64,000 bases of DNA from Mesobacillus harenae. Lineage in GTDB: Bacteria; Bacillota; Bacilli; Bacillales; Cytobacillaceae. Of the stretch, positions 48,150 through 57,377 are shown piece by piece. The stretch lies in assembly GCF_013343715.1 (NCBI RefSeq), contig NZ_JABUNR010000014.1, positions 79,667-143,666 of the forward strand. The letters run 5' to 3'. The notes beneath the pieces were generated by a model. It had not been told where the DNA came from and made no database searches. It was given only the letters and a program-made list of their open reading frames with translations. A program made the translations under genes and the position numbers. Numbering within the stretch: position 1 is the first letter of the stretch; each line of letters opens with the position of its first letter.

Positions 48150-49085
48150 ATGGAAGTGTTTTTTCTAGGTACCGGAGCTGGAATACCTGCGAAGCTGCGG
48201 AATGTCACCTCAATAGCTCTCAAACTGCTTGAGGAGAGAAAAGCCATCTGGCTGTTCGATTGCGGTGAAGCCACCCAGCATCAAATCCTGCATACCAGCA
48301 TTAAACCGCGACGAATTGAAAAAGTGTTTATCACTCACCTGCACGGGGACCATATTTATGGACTTCCTGGACTTCTTGCAAGCCGATCCTTTCAGGGAGG
48401 GGAATCCAAAGTCACAGTATATGGGCCAGCGGGAATTAAACAATTCATAGAAGTCAGCCTAAATGTTAGTCATACATACTTAAAATACCCTCTCGAAGTC
48501 ATTGAAATTAATGAGGGAATTATTTTTGAGGATGATCAATTTTTAGTTGAGGCAAAACGGCTTGAACACGGAATCCTTTCTTACGGGTACCGAGTAGTAG
48601 AAAAAGACTTGCCGGGCGTGCTGCTTGCCGAAAAGCTACTTTCTGCAGGAGTAAAACCCGGACCGATTTATAAACAAATTAAAAACGGAGAAGCCGTTCG
48701 TCTTGAGGATGGAACAACCTTGAACCCTGACGAGTTTGTCGGTCCTGTTCAGCGTGGTAGAATTGTTACGATCCTTGGAGACACACGTGTCTGTGAAAAT
48801 TCTATAAAGCTCGCTAAAAATGCAGATCTGCTCATTCATGAAGCTACCTTTTCAGCTGGAGAAGAAAGTCTTGCCAGGGACTACTACCACTCAACGACAC
48901 AGCAGGCAGCCGAAGTTGCCAAGAAGGCAGGTGCCAAGAGGCTCTGTTTAACACATATAAGCTCACGATATGACAGGCAAGCCTGGGGGATCTTAACTGC
49001 CGAAGCCAGAAAAGTTTTCCCAAACACAGATGTAGCCCGCGATTTCTGGGAGGTGGCCATTAAAATAGGGGAGGGGTCTTCATGA
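48150..49085 (+). CDS. rnz: Ribonuclease Z
   Basis: Zinc endonuclease maturing the 3' ends of CCA-less tRNA precursors. 311 residues. Seen: N-terminal F-L-G-T-G-A-G-I-P, the zinc-binding T-H-L-H-G-D-H near residue 62, G-D-T-R near 210, E-A-T-F near 230, and L-T-H-I-S-S-R-Y near 270. RBS AAGGAGG. Its stop overlaps the next ATG by 4 bp. Its order after zwf matches B. subtilis yqjK. Confidence 0.96.
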   Translation: MEVFFLGTGAGIPAKLRNVTSIALKLLEERKAIWLFDCGEATQHQILHTSIKPRRIEKVFITHLHGDHIYGLPGLLASRSFQGGESKVTVYGPAGIKQFIEVSLNVSHTYLKYPLEVIEINEGIIFEDDQFLVEAKRLEHGILSYGYRVVEKDLPGVLLAEKLLSAGVKPGPIYKQIKNGEAVRLEDGTTLNPDEFVGPVQRGRIVTILGDTRVCENSIKLAKNADLLIHEATFSAGEESLARDYYHSTTQQAAEVAKKAGAKRLCLTHISSRYDRQAWGILTAEARKVFPNTDVARDFWEVAIKIGEGSS

Positions 49086-49630
49086 AAACGATTTACTTAG
49101 TTCGTCATGCAAGTGCGGAAGGACAGCCATCTTCTGCGCCTCTAACGGAAAAAGGCAGAAGGCAGGCCAGGGCATTAATTGAATTCTTTGAGAATAAACC
49201 AGTAAAAAAAATATACTCTAGCCCTTTTAAACGTGCGGTTGATACAATAAAGCCGACGGCCGCAGCTAGAAATCTTGAAATCCTTGAAGATGATCGACTT
49301 GCAGAGAGGGTGCTTAGTTCTGTGAGCAGGGAGGACTGGCAGGAAAAGCTTCGACAAAGCTTTGAAGACTTTAGCCTTGAACTAGAGGGCGGAGAGTCGC
49401 ATACCTCAGGGATGAGCAGAGCAGTTTCAATTCTAGAGGAAGTTCTATCCTCAGATGCTAGCCACATTATTCTCGTGAGCCATGGTAATTTAACGACACT
49501 GCTTTTACGTTATTTTAATGAAAATTTCGGATTTGAAAATCTTATGGATATGACCAACCCCGATGTTTATGAAGTAGTTGTGTCAGATGAACAAGCACTA
49601 CTCAAACGAATATGGGATGACCGTATCTAA
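49082..49630 (+). CDS. Histidine phosphatase (phosphoglycerate mutase) family protein
   Basis: 182 residues of the branch-1 histidine phosphatase superfamily. Seen: the phospho-acceptor L-V-R-H-A-S-A-E-G near residue 6 (an R-H-A variant of the R-H-G motif), S-S-P-F-K-R-A near 45 with the second Arg, and V-S-H-G-N near 137 with the second catalytic His. Substrate not predictable. Coupled to rnz through ATGA. Confidence 0.88.
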   Translation: MKTIYLVRHASAEGQPSSAPLTEKGRRQARALIEFFENKPVKKIYSSPFKRAVDTIKPTAAARNLEILEDDRLAERVLSSVSREDWQEKLRQSFEDFSLELEGGESHTSGMSRAVSILEEVLSSDASHIILVSHGNLTTLLLRYFNENFGFENLMDMTNPDVYEVVVSDEQALLKRIWDDRI

Positions 49631-49658
49631 GGAATGCATGGTAGTAACCTTCAACCGA

Positions 49659-49705
49659 GACTATAGACAAATTCGATAAATATCGAGCTTGTCTATAGTC
49701 TTTTT
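49659..49705 (+). terminator. Terminator after the rnz operon
   Basis: GACTATAGACAA and TTGTCTATAGTC make a 12-bp perfect stem with an inner TCGATA/TATCGA, followed by Ts. From here to 50001 I see only a non-coding stretch. Confidence 0.9.
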
Positions 49706-50001
49706 CTTTTTCTCTGAAAATTGGCCTGTTGTTTTCAATTCCAGGCGCTTCGCTTTCTGAGAGCGGCTTGGAAAGCCACTGCATAAGCTGCTGGTTTATT
49801 CTTGCTCCCATAGGACATTTAATGAGCTATCAAGCTAAGAAACACCGCGTGATTCCGAGTGATTTCACAATATTTTATGGATTTAACCCTTATTTTGTTC
49901 ATATATTTTACATATGGTTTACAGGCTTAGCAAACAGGGAAATTGTTAAGTGAATGAACCAATAGATTTATTTTACCTTAACAGAATTGAGGGGGACAGA
50001 A

Positions 50002-50295
50002 ATGGAATTCTTATTGATGTTTAGCCTTCATTTTTTTATGATGGGTTCACTTGTTCTTTTGCTTAGTGGAATTATCACGTTTCTTTGGCCAAGGCTGAAT
50101 TTTTTAATCATTATATCAATATTTGGTTTAACTGGATTTTTATATGCACTCTATTTTAATGTAATGGAACTGGCACTCTTTGCTGTATTTTTTAATATGC
50201 TTCTGTCACTCATTGCCGTTGGGCTAGTAAAGCTCGGATTTTATTTTAAAGGGGTTGCAGACAGCAGACTGGCGATGAAAAAGGGACTGGAGTAA
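50002..50295 (+). CDS. Small polytopic membrane protein of unknown function
   Basis: 97 residues with three hydrophobic segments (about 3-28, 32-55 and 58-80) and a short basic C-terminus (M-K-K-G-L-E). ATG 50002 is preceded by GAGGGGGACAGAA; an in-frame TTG five codons earlier overlaps that site. No family recognised with confidence. Probably monocistronic. The last codons form part of a terminator stem. Confidence 0.7.
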   Translation: MEFLLMFSLHFFMMGSLVLLLSGIITFLWPRLNFLIIISIFGLTGFLYALYFNVMELALFAVFFNMLLSLIAVGLVKLGFYFKGVADSRLAMKKGLE

Positions 50296-50313
50296 AGACT
50301 CCAGCCCTTTTTT
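50279..50313 (+). terminator. Terminator overlapping the 3' end of the small membrane protein gene
   Basis: AAAGGGACTGGAGT and ACTCCAGCCCTTT arms flank the stop codon and are followed by Ts. Confidence 0.85.
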
Positions 50314-50366
50314 ATATCGTTTTTAGGAACAACTACGTTTAAATTGTTCCTAGTCGTCCGCTTTTA

Positions 50367-50888
50367 TTATGCTGGTCGGGGCTGAGCGAGGCGCTTCCGC
50401 TTTTCATTGTCTAGCTGCGCCTCCTAGAAACTCGGCAAACTTCAGCTCCTTCTATAGAAGCACAAAACGCTTCTTAGTCGGAGCCTCCAGTTTGCTCGTT
50501 TCTAGACAGTCGGCTCCGCTTTTATTGTCTAGTTGCAGCGCCTAGCCCCTCGAGTCATAAGCCATGCCCTTACTGAAGGCAAAAAACGCCTTCATTCAGG
50601 CCCTGTCTTATGCTGGTCGGGGCTAAACGAGGCGCTTCCGCTTTTATTGTCTAGCTGCGCCTCCTAGAAACTCGGCAAACTTCAGCTCCTTCTACAGAAG
50701 CACAAAACGCTTCTTAGTCGGAGCCTCTAGTTTGCTCGTTTCTAGACAGTCGGCTCCGCTTTTCATTGTCTAGCTGCAGCGCCTAGCCCCTCGAGTCATA
50801 AGCCATGCCCTTACTGAAGGCAAAAAACGCCTTCATTCAGGCCCTGTCTTATGCTGGTCGGGGCTGAACGAGGCGCTTCCGCTTTTCA
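50367..50888. repeat. Tandem array of two alternating hairpin units (half B, A, B, A, B)
   Basis: Two near-identical copies of a 240-bp module lie at 50409 and 50649, each holding unit A (GTCTAGCTGCGCCTCCTAG...) and unit B (GTCTAG(C/T)TGCAGCGCCTAG..., at 50527 and 50768). They are preceded by the 3' half of a B unit from 50367. In A, CTAGAAACTCGGCAAACT pairs with AGTTTGCTCGTTTCTAG. In B, GCGCCTAGCCCC pairs with GGGGCTAAACGAGGCGC. All units end in (C/T)CCGCTTTT. The copies differ at only a few bases, indicating recent duplication or homogenisation. The array fills the gap and ends four bases before the namA stop. Confidence 0.9.
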
Positions 50889-50891
50889 TTA

Positions 50892-51911
50892 TTAAACCCA
50901 GCCGCGTTTGTATTGCTCTGGTGTTTCGATGTCTACGCCGAGCTCTTTTGCTGCTGTTCTTGGCCAATATGGATCACGAAGAAAGGCTCTTGCAATGAAA
51001 ATCAAGTCTGCTCGGTCATTCTGTAATATTTCTTCTGCTTGAAGCCCTGATGTTATTAAGCCGACTGCACCTGTAGCGATATCAGCTTCATGCTTAATGG
51101 TCTCGGCAAATTTGACTTGATATCCCGGGAAAACAGGGATTCTAGCCTGAACAACGGCCCCAGAGCTTACATCGATTAGATCCACCCCAAGCTTTTTTAA
51201 CCGCCTTGCTGTTTTAACATAGTCTGAAACCGCAAGGCCTTCTGGATGGTAATCGGATGCTGAAATTCTGACGAACAATGGGCCATCCCAGACTAACTTT
51301 ACAGCTTCAATCACTTCATTCAAGATTCGGAAGCGGTTTTCCTCGGATCCGCCGTATTCATCTTCTCTTTTGTTAGTTAGGGGAGAAAGAAATTGATTGA
51401 TTAAATAGCCATGTGCCGCATGTATTTCAATCACATCAAAACCGGCCTTTTTTGCCCGGGACGCTCCTTCTTTGAAGGCTTCTACTATACTGGAAATCTC
51501 AAGCAGTGTCATTTCTTTTGGAGTCTTGTATTTGTCACTAAAAGGAAGGGCAGATGGGGCAATGATTTCTTCTTTAACCATGGCTTTTCTGCCGGCATGA
51601 GCTAACTGAATCCCAGCTTTTGCTCCGTGCTCTTTAACCAGCTTGGTTACTGTAGACAGGCCTTCGATATGGTCGTTACTCCAAATCCCCAAATCTTGAG
51701 GAGAAATTCGGCCTTCAGGTGTTACGGCCGTTGCCTCGACGATAATCAGGCCGGCTTGGCCCACTGCTCGGCTGGCATAGTGAGTAAAATGCCAATTCTC
51801 TGCCTTTCCGTTTTCTTTTTCAGATGAATACATGCACATAGGTGCCATTACGATTCTGTTCTTAAAAGTCACATCTTTAATTTGATAGGATGAGAATAAT
51901 TTAGAATCCAC
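50892..51911 (-). CDS. namA: NADPH dehydrogenase NamA (old yellow enzyme family, YqjM-like)
   Basis: FMN-containing ene-reductase acting on alpha,beta-unsaturated aldehydes, ketones and nitro compounds; linked to oxidative stress defence. 339 residues. Seen: N-terminal [10 protein letters not shown] with the YqjM-type Cys, Q-L-A-H-A-G-R-K-A near 104, the substrate-binding [11 protein letters not shown] near 164, R-I-S-A-S-D-Y near 215, and the late [11 protein letters not shown]. Minus-strand ATG follows AGGGGGACAATATAAGG. Confidence 0.95.
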   Translation of the reverse strand: MDSKLFSSYQIKDVTFKNRIVMAPMCMYSSEKENGKAENWHFTHYASRAVGQAGLIIVEATAVTPEGRISPQDLGIWSNDHIEGLSTVTKLVKEHGAKAGIQLAHAGRKAMVKEEIIAPSALPFSDKYKTPKEMTLLEISSIVEAFKEGASRAKKAGFDVIEIHAAHGYLINQFLSPLTNKREDEYGGSEENRFRILNEVIEAVKLVWDGPLFVRISASDYHPEGLAVSDYVKTARRLKKLGVDLIDVSSGAVVQARIPVFPGYQVKFAETIKHEADIATGAVGLITSGLQAEEILQNDRADLIFIARAFLRDPYWPRTAAKELGVDIETPEQYKRGWV

Positions 51912-51990
51912 CTTATATTGTCCCCCTTATTTAGAAGCAAAATATATCTTTAGTATATCAGGGCTATTGTTGGAAGGGAAAAATCATGAC

Positions 51991-53133
51991 TCAATCGTTT
52001 TTTCGCAGTTCGCTCAATTTATATTTTGTGCCGCGCCAAATAATCCCTCCCCTAATGACTGTCAAAAAGGTCGCTCTAATAATTGAAAAAATGAACAAAA
52101 GGGCTGTGAGTGGAAATGCAACAAAAAGCCATGGAGAGAATATGGTCATTTTTTTTGTTATCAAGGTACTTAATAGAGCAAGAATCACTATATTTGCGAT
52201 ACTGAGCATGCTGGTCAGTTTGTCGCTGGAAAGGACTGTGAAGAATGGGAGAACGTTCGCTGTGAACACTCCAAATATAGCGAATACCACCATACTAATC
52301 CGGTAGTGCAACCCGGCAAAAGTGTTTTTTTCCAGACCTCTTAATGCTTCGTTCAGGTTTGGATACCACTCTACTTCTATTAAAGATAGGGCTGTGACTA
52401 TTCGCTGCCTCAGGCCAGATTGTTTTATCTTTAATCCAAGCTGAAGGTCGTCATCGGGACGCATTTTAAGGACAGCATGGGTGCCGACTGCTTTGTAGGC
52501 ATCATGGGTTAGCAAATTGAATGCACCAATCCCGATACCATTTTTTGTGCCTGTACGGTTTGCAAGCCAAGGGCGCTTGTAAAACGAAAAACCGAATAGG
52601 AAAAAGCTTATAAATGCCTTAAGCCAAAACGACTTAGCGTACAAACTTGGAGCAGCTGTCATATGGTCGAGTTTGTGCCTTGTAAAGTAATGGACCGCTT
52701 TCCCAAATGCATCCGCTTTATAGACGACATCCGCGTCTGTAAAAAGAAGCAGATTCCCCGAAGCTTTTTTTGCCCCTTTATACAACGCATGATTTTTGCC
52801 GAGCCAGCCGGGGGGAAGCTTGTCTATTTGGATTGCTGAGACTCTTTTATCCATTAGAGCAAGCTGGTCCATTAATCTTCCCGTTTGGTCAGTCGAGCGG
52901 TCGTTGACGAGTACCCATTCAATGTTCCCGTAGGTTTGCCCCAATTGACTTTTAATGCTTTGGTTAATTGTATTTTCTTCATTACGAGCGGCAACAACCA
53001 CACTTAAAAGGGGTCCTTCACTTAGCCCAGGTTCTTGTTCAAGACGATGAAGCTGTCTGAATCCAACCGCTGCATCGATCGTTACGGCGAACCAAAAAAT
53101 CAGGGTTAATGACAGCAAGAGCACTAGCAACAA
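51991..53133 (-). CDS. Membrane glycosyltransferase, family 2
   Basis: 380 residues. Seen: an N-terminal membrane helix (3-22), a GT2 catalytic domain with V-V-V-A-A-R-N-E-E-N near residue 46, N-D-R-S-T-D near 77, the metal-binding F-T-D-A-D-V near 132 and R-P-D-D-D near 245, and two or three C-terminal membrane helices (about 300-370). The architecture resembles carotenoid-type glycosyltransferases (CrtQ-like), but no carotenoid genes are nearby, so the acceptor is unknown. TTG start after AAGGGTGGATAAAA. It lies 63 bp after proC on the same strand and may be cotranscribed from the T-box leader. Confidence 0.85.
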   Translation of the reverse strand: MLLVLLLSLTLIFWFAVTIDAAVGFRQLHRLEQEPGLSEGPLLSVVVAARNEENTINQSIKSQLGQTYGNIEWVLVNDRSTDQTGRLMDQLALMDKRVSAIQIDKLPPGWLGKNHALYKGAKKASGNLLLFTDADVVYKADAFGKAVHYFTRHKLDHMTAAPSLYAKSFWLKAFISFFLFGFSFYKRPWLANRTGTKNGIGIGAFNLLTHDAYKAVGTHAVLKMRPDDDLQLGLKIKQSGLRQRIVTALSLIEVEWYPNLNEALRGLEKNTFAGLHYRISMVVFAIFGVFTANVLPFFTVLSSDKLTSMLSIANIVILALLSTLITKKMTIFSPWLFVAFPLTALLFIFSIIRATFLTVIRGGIIWRGTKYKLSELRKND

Positions 53134-53196
53134 TTTTATCCACCCTTTACTTTTTGCACATATTTCTAAGAAACTTTAAAGTAGACCGACCGATCA

Positions 53197-54036
53197 TTAA
53201 CGGCGCGTTTCGAGTTTTTCCTTGGACAGATTGTCCCCAAGCTTTTTAGAATGGGCGGCTGCCTCTTTTATACAGGAAATAAAGGCTTGCTGCACTTTAT
53301 GCTGTTCTAATATCCCTATCCCGGCTTCGGTTGTTCCGCCGGGGCTGGTAACCTCTAAACGAAGCTGTTTTGGGGTTTTAGAGGATTTTGCAACCATTTC
53401 CGCTGCACCAATCAGTGTCTGAACAATCAATTCTTGTGCCATTTGTTGATCCAGACCAATTTCAACTGCGCTTTTCTCCATTGCTTCTACTAGATAATAG
53501 ATATAAGCTGGGCCGCTGCCAGATAAGCCTGTAACCGCATCGAGCTGGGTCTCCTCAACAAAAGCTGTTAACCCTACGGTATTAAACAGCTCCTCTACTA
53601 ACTGACGCTGACTTTCTGATACTCGGCTGTTAATGGAAACAGCGGTGGCCGACTTTCCGATGGCGGCCGATGTATTTGGCATTGCCCGTACTACTGCTAG
53701 AGGCTTCCCTGCCGCATTCTCAATCGTAGCAATTGGAACACCAGCTAACACTGAGATAATAAGGGTTCGGCCGGATAAGAAATGCTTAATTTCATTCACA
53801 GCAATAGCTGCATCCTTTGGTTTCATGGCAAGAATCACGGAGTCAGCCTCGTCAAATAATTCCTTGAAATCATAACTAGTGTTTACTCCATACTTTTGTT
53901 TTAGATGCTGAAGCCTGCTTTTGTCCTGTCGGTTCGTTACCCAGAGACTATCACCGCTTAACAAATTGTTTTCAATAATTCCAGATATTAGTGCCTCCGC
54001 CATCGAGCCAGCCCCGATGAAAACCAGTTTTTTCAT
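53197..54036 (-). CDS. proC: Pyrroline-5-carboxylate reductase
   Basis: Last step of proline synthesis, NAD(P)H-dependent. 279 residues. Seen: the dinucleotide motif F-I-G-A-G-S-M-A-E-A near residue 5, M-K-P near 72, R-A-M-P-N-T-S-A near 118, and the C-terminal signature with G-L-S-G-S-G-P-A-Y near 170 and S-P-G-G-T-T-E-A-G near 230. RBS AGGGGGTTTTAAA. Corresponds to B. subtilis proI (yqjO). Expression is governed by the proline T-box upstream, so it is a biosynthetic paralog induced by uncharged tRNA-Pro. Confidence 0.96.
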   Translation of the reverse strand: MKKLVFIGAGSMAEALISGIIENNLLSGDSLWVTNRQDKSRLQHLKQKYGVNTSYDFKELFDEADSVILAMKPKDAAIAVNEIKHFLSGRTLIISVLAGVPIATIENAAGKPLAVVRAMPNTSAAIGKSATAVSINSRVSESQRQLVEELFNTVGLTAFVEETQLDAVTGLSGSGPAYIYYLVEAMEKSAVEIGLDQQMAQELIVQTLIGAAEMVAKSSKTPKQLRLEVTSPGGTTEAGIGILEQHKVQQAFISCIKEAAAHSKKLGDNLSKEKLETRR

Positions 54037-54090
54037 TTTAAAACCCCCTGAATAATGATTATCTTCCGCTGTTGCTGTAAATTCCGAGAA

Positions 54091-54354
54091 AATAAAAAAG
54101 CCTCTCGTCCTCTAAAGGACGAAAGACATTGCTTCCGTGGTACCACCTTCATTCACCTTTTGCTCAAAATAAAAACAAAAAGGCGCAGCTCTAGTCCGTT
54201 AACGCCGGTATACGTCCAGGTTGTGCCTGGCAGCTCGTAAGGCAGGTTCAACGGGAAGCGGATGGTGAAGCCTTTCAGCCAGGAGCTTCACTCTCTTGCA
54301 TCATTCTCCATTTACTAGTCTTAGTTTCTGCTTTTAATGTAAACAAATTTTTTA
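54091..54354 (-). promoter_or_regulatory. T-box riboswitch for proline controlling proC
   Basis: On the minus strand the T-box core AAGGTGGTACC lies at plus-coordinates 54139-54149, followed by the terminator TCGTCC...GGACGA with a T run (54091-54126). Upstream are an AGAGAG-type stem I segment and a specifier loop reading GAA-CCT-GCC (54241-54249), where CCT at 54244-54246 is a proline codon. This matches the regulated gene exactly. Uncharged tRNA-Pro would stabilise the antiterminator. Confidence 0.93.
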
Positions 54355-54360
54355 ATTGTG

Positions 54361-54390
54361 ATTATGCAAGATGAACAGACTATTTGTCAA
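54361..54390 (-). promoter_or_regulatory. Sigma-A promoter of the T-box/proC transcript
   Basis: Minus-strand TTGACA (plus 54385-54390) and CATAAT (plus 54361-54366) with an 18-bp spacer, placing the start just ahead of stem I of the T-box. The remainder up to 54557 is very AT-rich and presumably holds the divergent promoter. Confidence 0.75.
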
Positions 54391-54557
54391 GTGTATCCCT
54401 AATAAATAAGTTTAAAAAATTCAATCTTTTCTGATAATATTATGTGAAAATAATGACATTTTACTAAAATAACGGTAAACTTAATTTTATATTTATGAAT
54501 TATTAGCTTAAAGCAATTTAATTTTTATTTAAATATAATGTTTAAGGGGTAGAAAAA

Positions 54558-55523
54558 ATGACTGAATGGATGAATGGAATTGCGAAACTTATATTGCCGA
54601 CACCTTTTCCGGTGGGTGATGTTAATGCCTACCTTATAAAAGGAGATAGACTAACTCTTGTAGATGTGGGACCAAAATGGGAGACAAGCTGGGAAGCATT
54701 AAAAAGCCAGTTAGCGGACCTGAACTTAACTCCAGATGATATAGAACAAATCGTACTTACCCATCATCATCCCGACCATGCTGGTGGCTTAGACTATCTC
54801 CCATCCTCAATGGAGGTGTACGGGCACCATCTTAATGAACGGTGGCTGCAGCGAGCGGATAGCTTTCTTCATCAACATGAGGATTTCCATGCTCGTTTAT
54901 TTGTTGAATTCGGAATACCTGAAGCTTATTATAAAAAGTCAATTGATGTGATGAAGCTGACTATGCACTTTTCTTGCCAGCGTGCGCTAACAGGCGAGTT
55001 GTCTGAAAATACAGCTCCACCTGGACTTGATAATTGGAGTGTCATTGAAACACCAGGCCATGCCGAAAGCCATATTGTGCTGCTAAGGCATAGCGATGGA
55101 GCAATGATTGGCGGCGATTTGCTACTCGCTTCCATTTCTCCTAATCCAATTTTAGAGCCACCTTTGCCAGGGGAAACCGAACGGCCGCAACCACAGCTTC
55201 ATCTTAATTCTTCTCTAAAAAAACTACTGGACTATCCAATTAGCTTTGTTTACACAGGACATGGCGAAGAAGTAACTGAGGTACATGAGCTTGTTCATAA
55301 GCGGCTGGATCAGCAGCATATGCGGGCAATGCAGGTTAAAAAGTGGCTTCAAACCCAAGAGCTTACTGTCTTTGAAATATGTCAGCTGCTGTTTCCGAAT
55401 GTTTATAAAAAAGAACTGATGCTGACGATATCGGAAACCGCCGCCCAGGTTGATTATTTACTTGATCTTGGGGAGATTGTAGTTAAGAGGGATGGCCTGG
55501 TCCATCGCTATACATCTAAATGA
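54558..55523 (+). CDS. yqjP: MBL-fold metallo-hydrolase (YqjP-like)
   Basis: 321 residues with the metallo-beta-lactamase fold. Seen: the metal motif T-H-H-H-P-D-H-A-G-G near residue 70, a third His in E-T-P-G-H-A-E-S-H near 170, Asp in G-G-D-L-L-L near 195, His in Y-T-G-H-G near 232, and a C-terminal winged-helix-like tail typical of the LACTB2/hydroxyacylglutathione hydrolase branch. Substrate unknown. RBS AAGGGG. It follows proC/proI as in B. subtilis and overlaps the region before the SDR gene by little. Confidence 0.88.
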   Translation: MTEWMNGIAKLILPTPFPVGDVNAYLIKGDRLTLVDVGPKWETSWEALKSQLADLNLTPDDIEQIVLTHHHPDHAGGLDYLPSSMEVYGHHLNERWLQRADSFLHQHEDFHARLFVEFGIPEAYYKKSIDVMKLTMHFSCQRALTGELSENTAPPGLDNWSVIETPGHAESHIVLLRHSDGAMIGGDLLLASISPNPILEPPLPGETERPQPQLHLNSSLKKLLDYPISFVYTGHGEEVTEVHELVHKRLDQQHMRAMQVKKWLQTQELTVFEICQLLFPNVYKKELMLTISETAAQVDYLLDLGEIVVKRDGLVHRYTSK

Positions 55524-55533
55524 GGTGAGAGCT

Positions 55534-56331
55534 TTGTCTTTTGAACGTTTACAAGGGAAAAACATAATTATTACAGGGGCGTCAGGTGGAATTGGAGCAG
55601 AAATAGCCCGTGAATGTGCACAAAAAGGGGCCAATTTAGTTTTGCTTGCCCGCAGCATCGATAAGCTTGAGGATTTAAGAACAGAGCTTTTATCAAAAAC
55701 CTCCATTACAGTGGATGTATATAAGCTCGATGTTTCAGATACTAATGCTGTTAAGGCTGTTTTCACTGATATCCTAGCGAAGCTTGGACATATTGATATA
55801 TTAGTTAACAACGCAGGTTTTGGTGTCTTTCGGGAAGCGCATGAAACAACGATTGACGAGATCAAATCAATGTTTAATGTTAATGTGATCGGGCTAATGG
55901 CCTGCACGAGCATGGTTGTACCCGGCATGAGAGAACGGAGGACTGGCCATATAATCAACATCGCTTCCCAGGCAGGTAAAATTGCCACTCCTAAATCAAG
56001 CGTCTATTCAGCCACAAAGCATGCTGTTCTTGGTTATAGCAACAGTCTTAGAATGGAACTGAATGATTGGAATATCCATGTTACTTCTGTCAATCCCGGT
56101 CCAATTGCAACAAACTTTTTTAATATTGCCGATGAACAGGGAACTTACGTTAAAAATATTCAGCGGTTTATGCTTCAGCCAGAATACGTGGCCAGCAGGG
56201 TGGTAGACCGGATGCTGACGCGCACAAGAGAGATTAATCTCCCTCGCTGGATGAATGCAGGCAGTGTTGCTTACAACCTGTTTCCACGGCTGTTTGAAAG
56301 GCTCGGTAAAGGGGCTTTTAACAAAAAATAA
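55534..56331 (+). CDS. yqjQ: Short-chain dehydrogenase/reductase (YqjQ-like)
   Basis: 265 residues from a TTG preceded by GAGGTGAGAGCT; an upstream ATG at 55492 would overlap yqjP by 32 bp and lacks a ribosome site. Seen: cofactor motif T-G-A-S-G-G-I-G near residue 14, N-N-A-G-F-G near 90, catalytic Ser in N-I-A-S-Q-A-G near 138, Y-S-A-T-K-H-A near 152 with the Tyr and Lys, and P-G-P-I near 183. Likely NADP-dependent; substrate unknown. Coupled with yqjP. Confidence 0.9.
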   Translation: MSFERLQGKNIIITGASGGIGAEIARECAQKGANLVLLARSIDKLEDLRTELLSKTSITVDVYKLDVSDTNAVKAVFTDILAKLGHIDILVNNAGFGVFREAHETTIDEIKSMFNVNVIGLMACTSMVVPGMRERRTGHIINIASQAGKIATPKSSVYSATKHAVLGYSNSLRMELNDWNIHVTSVNPGPIATNFFNIADEQGTYVKNIQRFMLQPEYVASRVVDRMLTRTREINLPRWMNAGSVAYNLFPRLFERLGKGAFNKK

Positions 56332-56375
56332 TGTAACATGCTTTCTCTAAATCCCGTCAGTATTAGTAAGAGGTG

Positions 56376-56900
56376 ATGGGGAATGAAAAAAAACTGCTTG
56401 GAATCTTGATTGTTTTTTTACTGAGTGTTTTAACTGGCTGCGCTACAAAAAAACCGGCTGACGATTCTGAAAAGATGAGTAGGATCGAAACCGGCTTTAT
56501 TAGTGGAATTTCAGGAAATCAAATTCTGGTCAATGATATCTTTTTTGACATAAGCGAAGCAGAGGTCGTGACAGACCAAGGGGAACCGTATCAAAAAGAC
56601 CGTTTGGAGATCGGGTCTTACGTAGAGACCCGGGCTGTAGGACCGATTCTTGAATCGTACCCGGCACAGGCCAAGTCAGAAAAATTACTCGTATTTATCG
56701 ATGAGGATAGCCTCCTTTTAAAGGAAGGTGTAGCAGCGGTTGTTCGCTTTTCGGAGTCGGAGGGCGGGAAGCCTGTGGTCCTTCATAATGTTGAGTTCGT
56801 TGAAGATAAAGCCAGGCTCAGGATTAACCTGACAGCAGGCCTTGAATCTGGATCAGCCGATTTCGTTTATGATTACGAAACGAAAAGTGTACTAAACTAG
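56376..56900 (+). CDS. Putative lipoprotein with a questionable start
   Basis: About 174 residues. Seen: a hydrophobic signal with lipobox L-T-G-C near residue 21, a Lys/Asp linker, then two beta-rich repeats. No family recognised; the export signal places it on the outer face of the membrane. The annotated frame starts at GTG/ATG 56373-56376, where AAGAGG is only two to five bases away. A better-spaced ATG at 56383 is one frame off and would be joined to the gene by one extra A in the run of eight at 56386-56393, giving M-K-K-K-L-L-G. Either the genome has a slippage-prone start or a single-base sequencing error. Confidence 0.7.
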   Translation: MGNEKKLLGILIVFLLSVLTGCATKKPADDSEKMSRIETGFISGISGNQILVNDIFFDISEAEVVTDQGEPYQKDRLEIGSYVETRAVGPILESYPAQAKSEKLLVFIDEDSLLLKEGVAAVVRFSESEGGKPVVLHNVEFVEDKARLRINLTAGLESGSADFVYDYETKSVLN

Positions 56901-56908
56901 ATCAATAT

Positions 56909-56955
56909 CGAACAGGCTGTTCCTGCTTTAAAGCGGAAACAGCCTGTTCGTTTTT
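56909..56955 (+). terminator. Terminator after the lipoprotein gene
   Basis: CGAACAGGCTGTT and AACAGCCTGTTCG make a perfect stem with further inner pairing, then TTTTT. Confidence 0.9.
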
Positions 56956-56971
56956 CCACCAGCTAATTTCT

Positions 56972-57166
56972 TCAGTTTGCCAAGTATTCATATACTATGT
57001 CATTTATAATTTCATATAAATCAGCTTTTGGATCGCTTGCTTGTTTATCCATAATTTCACGGATAAACTCTTCATACTCAGCCTCATTCAACGGAACTGA
57101 ATCCGCATCATGCTGGTATTGCCGGAAACAGCTCAAAATCATTTTGCGGAGTAGCTTTTCATCCAT
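56972..57166 (-). CDS. yqzH: YqzH-like small protein
   Basis: 64 residues from the ATG preceded by GAGGTGGATTTTA; six extra upstream codons lack a ribosome site. Acidic and helical: M-D-E-K-L-L-R-K-M-I, E-A-E-Y-E-E-F-I-R-E-I and a C-terminal Y-E-I-I-N-D-I-V-Y-E-Y. Resembles the YqzH-like Bacillus proteins in size, composition and neighbourhood. No function known. Confidence 0.7.
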   Translation of the reverse strand: MDEKLLRKMILSCFRQYQHDADSVPLNEAEYEEFIREIMDKQASDPKADLYEIINDIVYEYLAN

Positions 57167-57377
57167 TAAAATCCACCTCATCAATGATTATACCTCTTTT
57201 TTCGTAAAGTTAGAGAAATGGTTTTTAGCCTGTTTGCTAAGTATCTTGATCCTCTTTCCTTTCCAAAATAGCCGAATTCATGAATTTTATCGTAAAATTT
57301 CCATTGAAACCGAACGCATATTCGCTTAGAATTATGGGTACAATGATACGGAACGTTTGTTCTTGTTTATTTAAGCA

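Noticed and set aside
50367..50888. CRISPR array
   Set aside because: Units are about 120 bp, each internally palindromic, with no short identical repeats separated by unique spacers and no cas genes.
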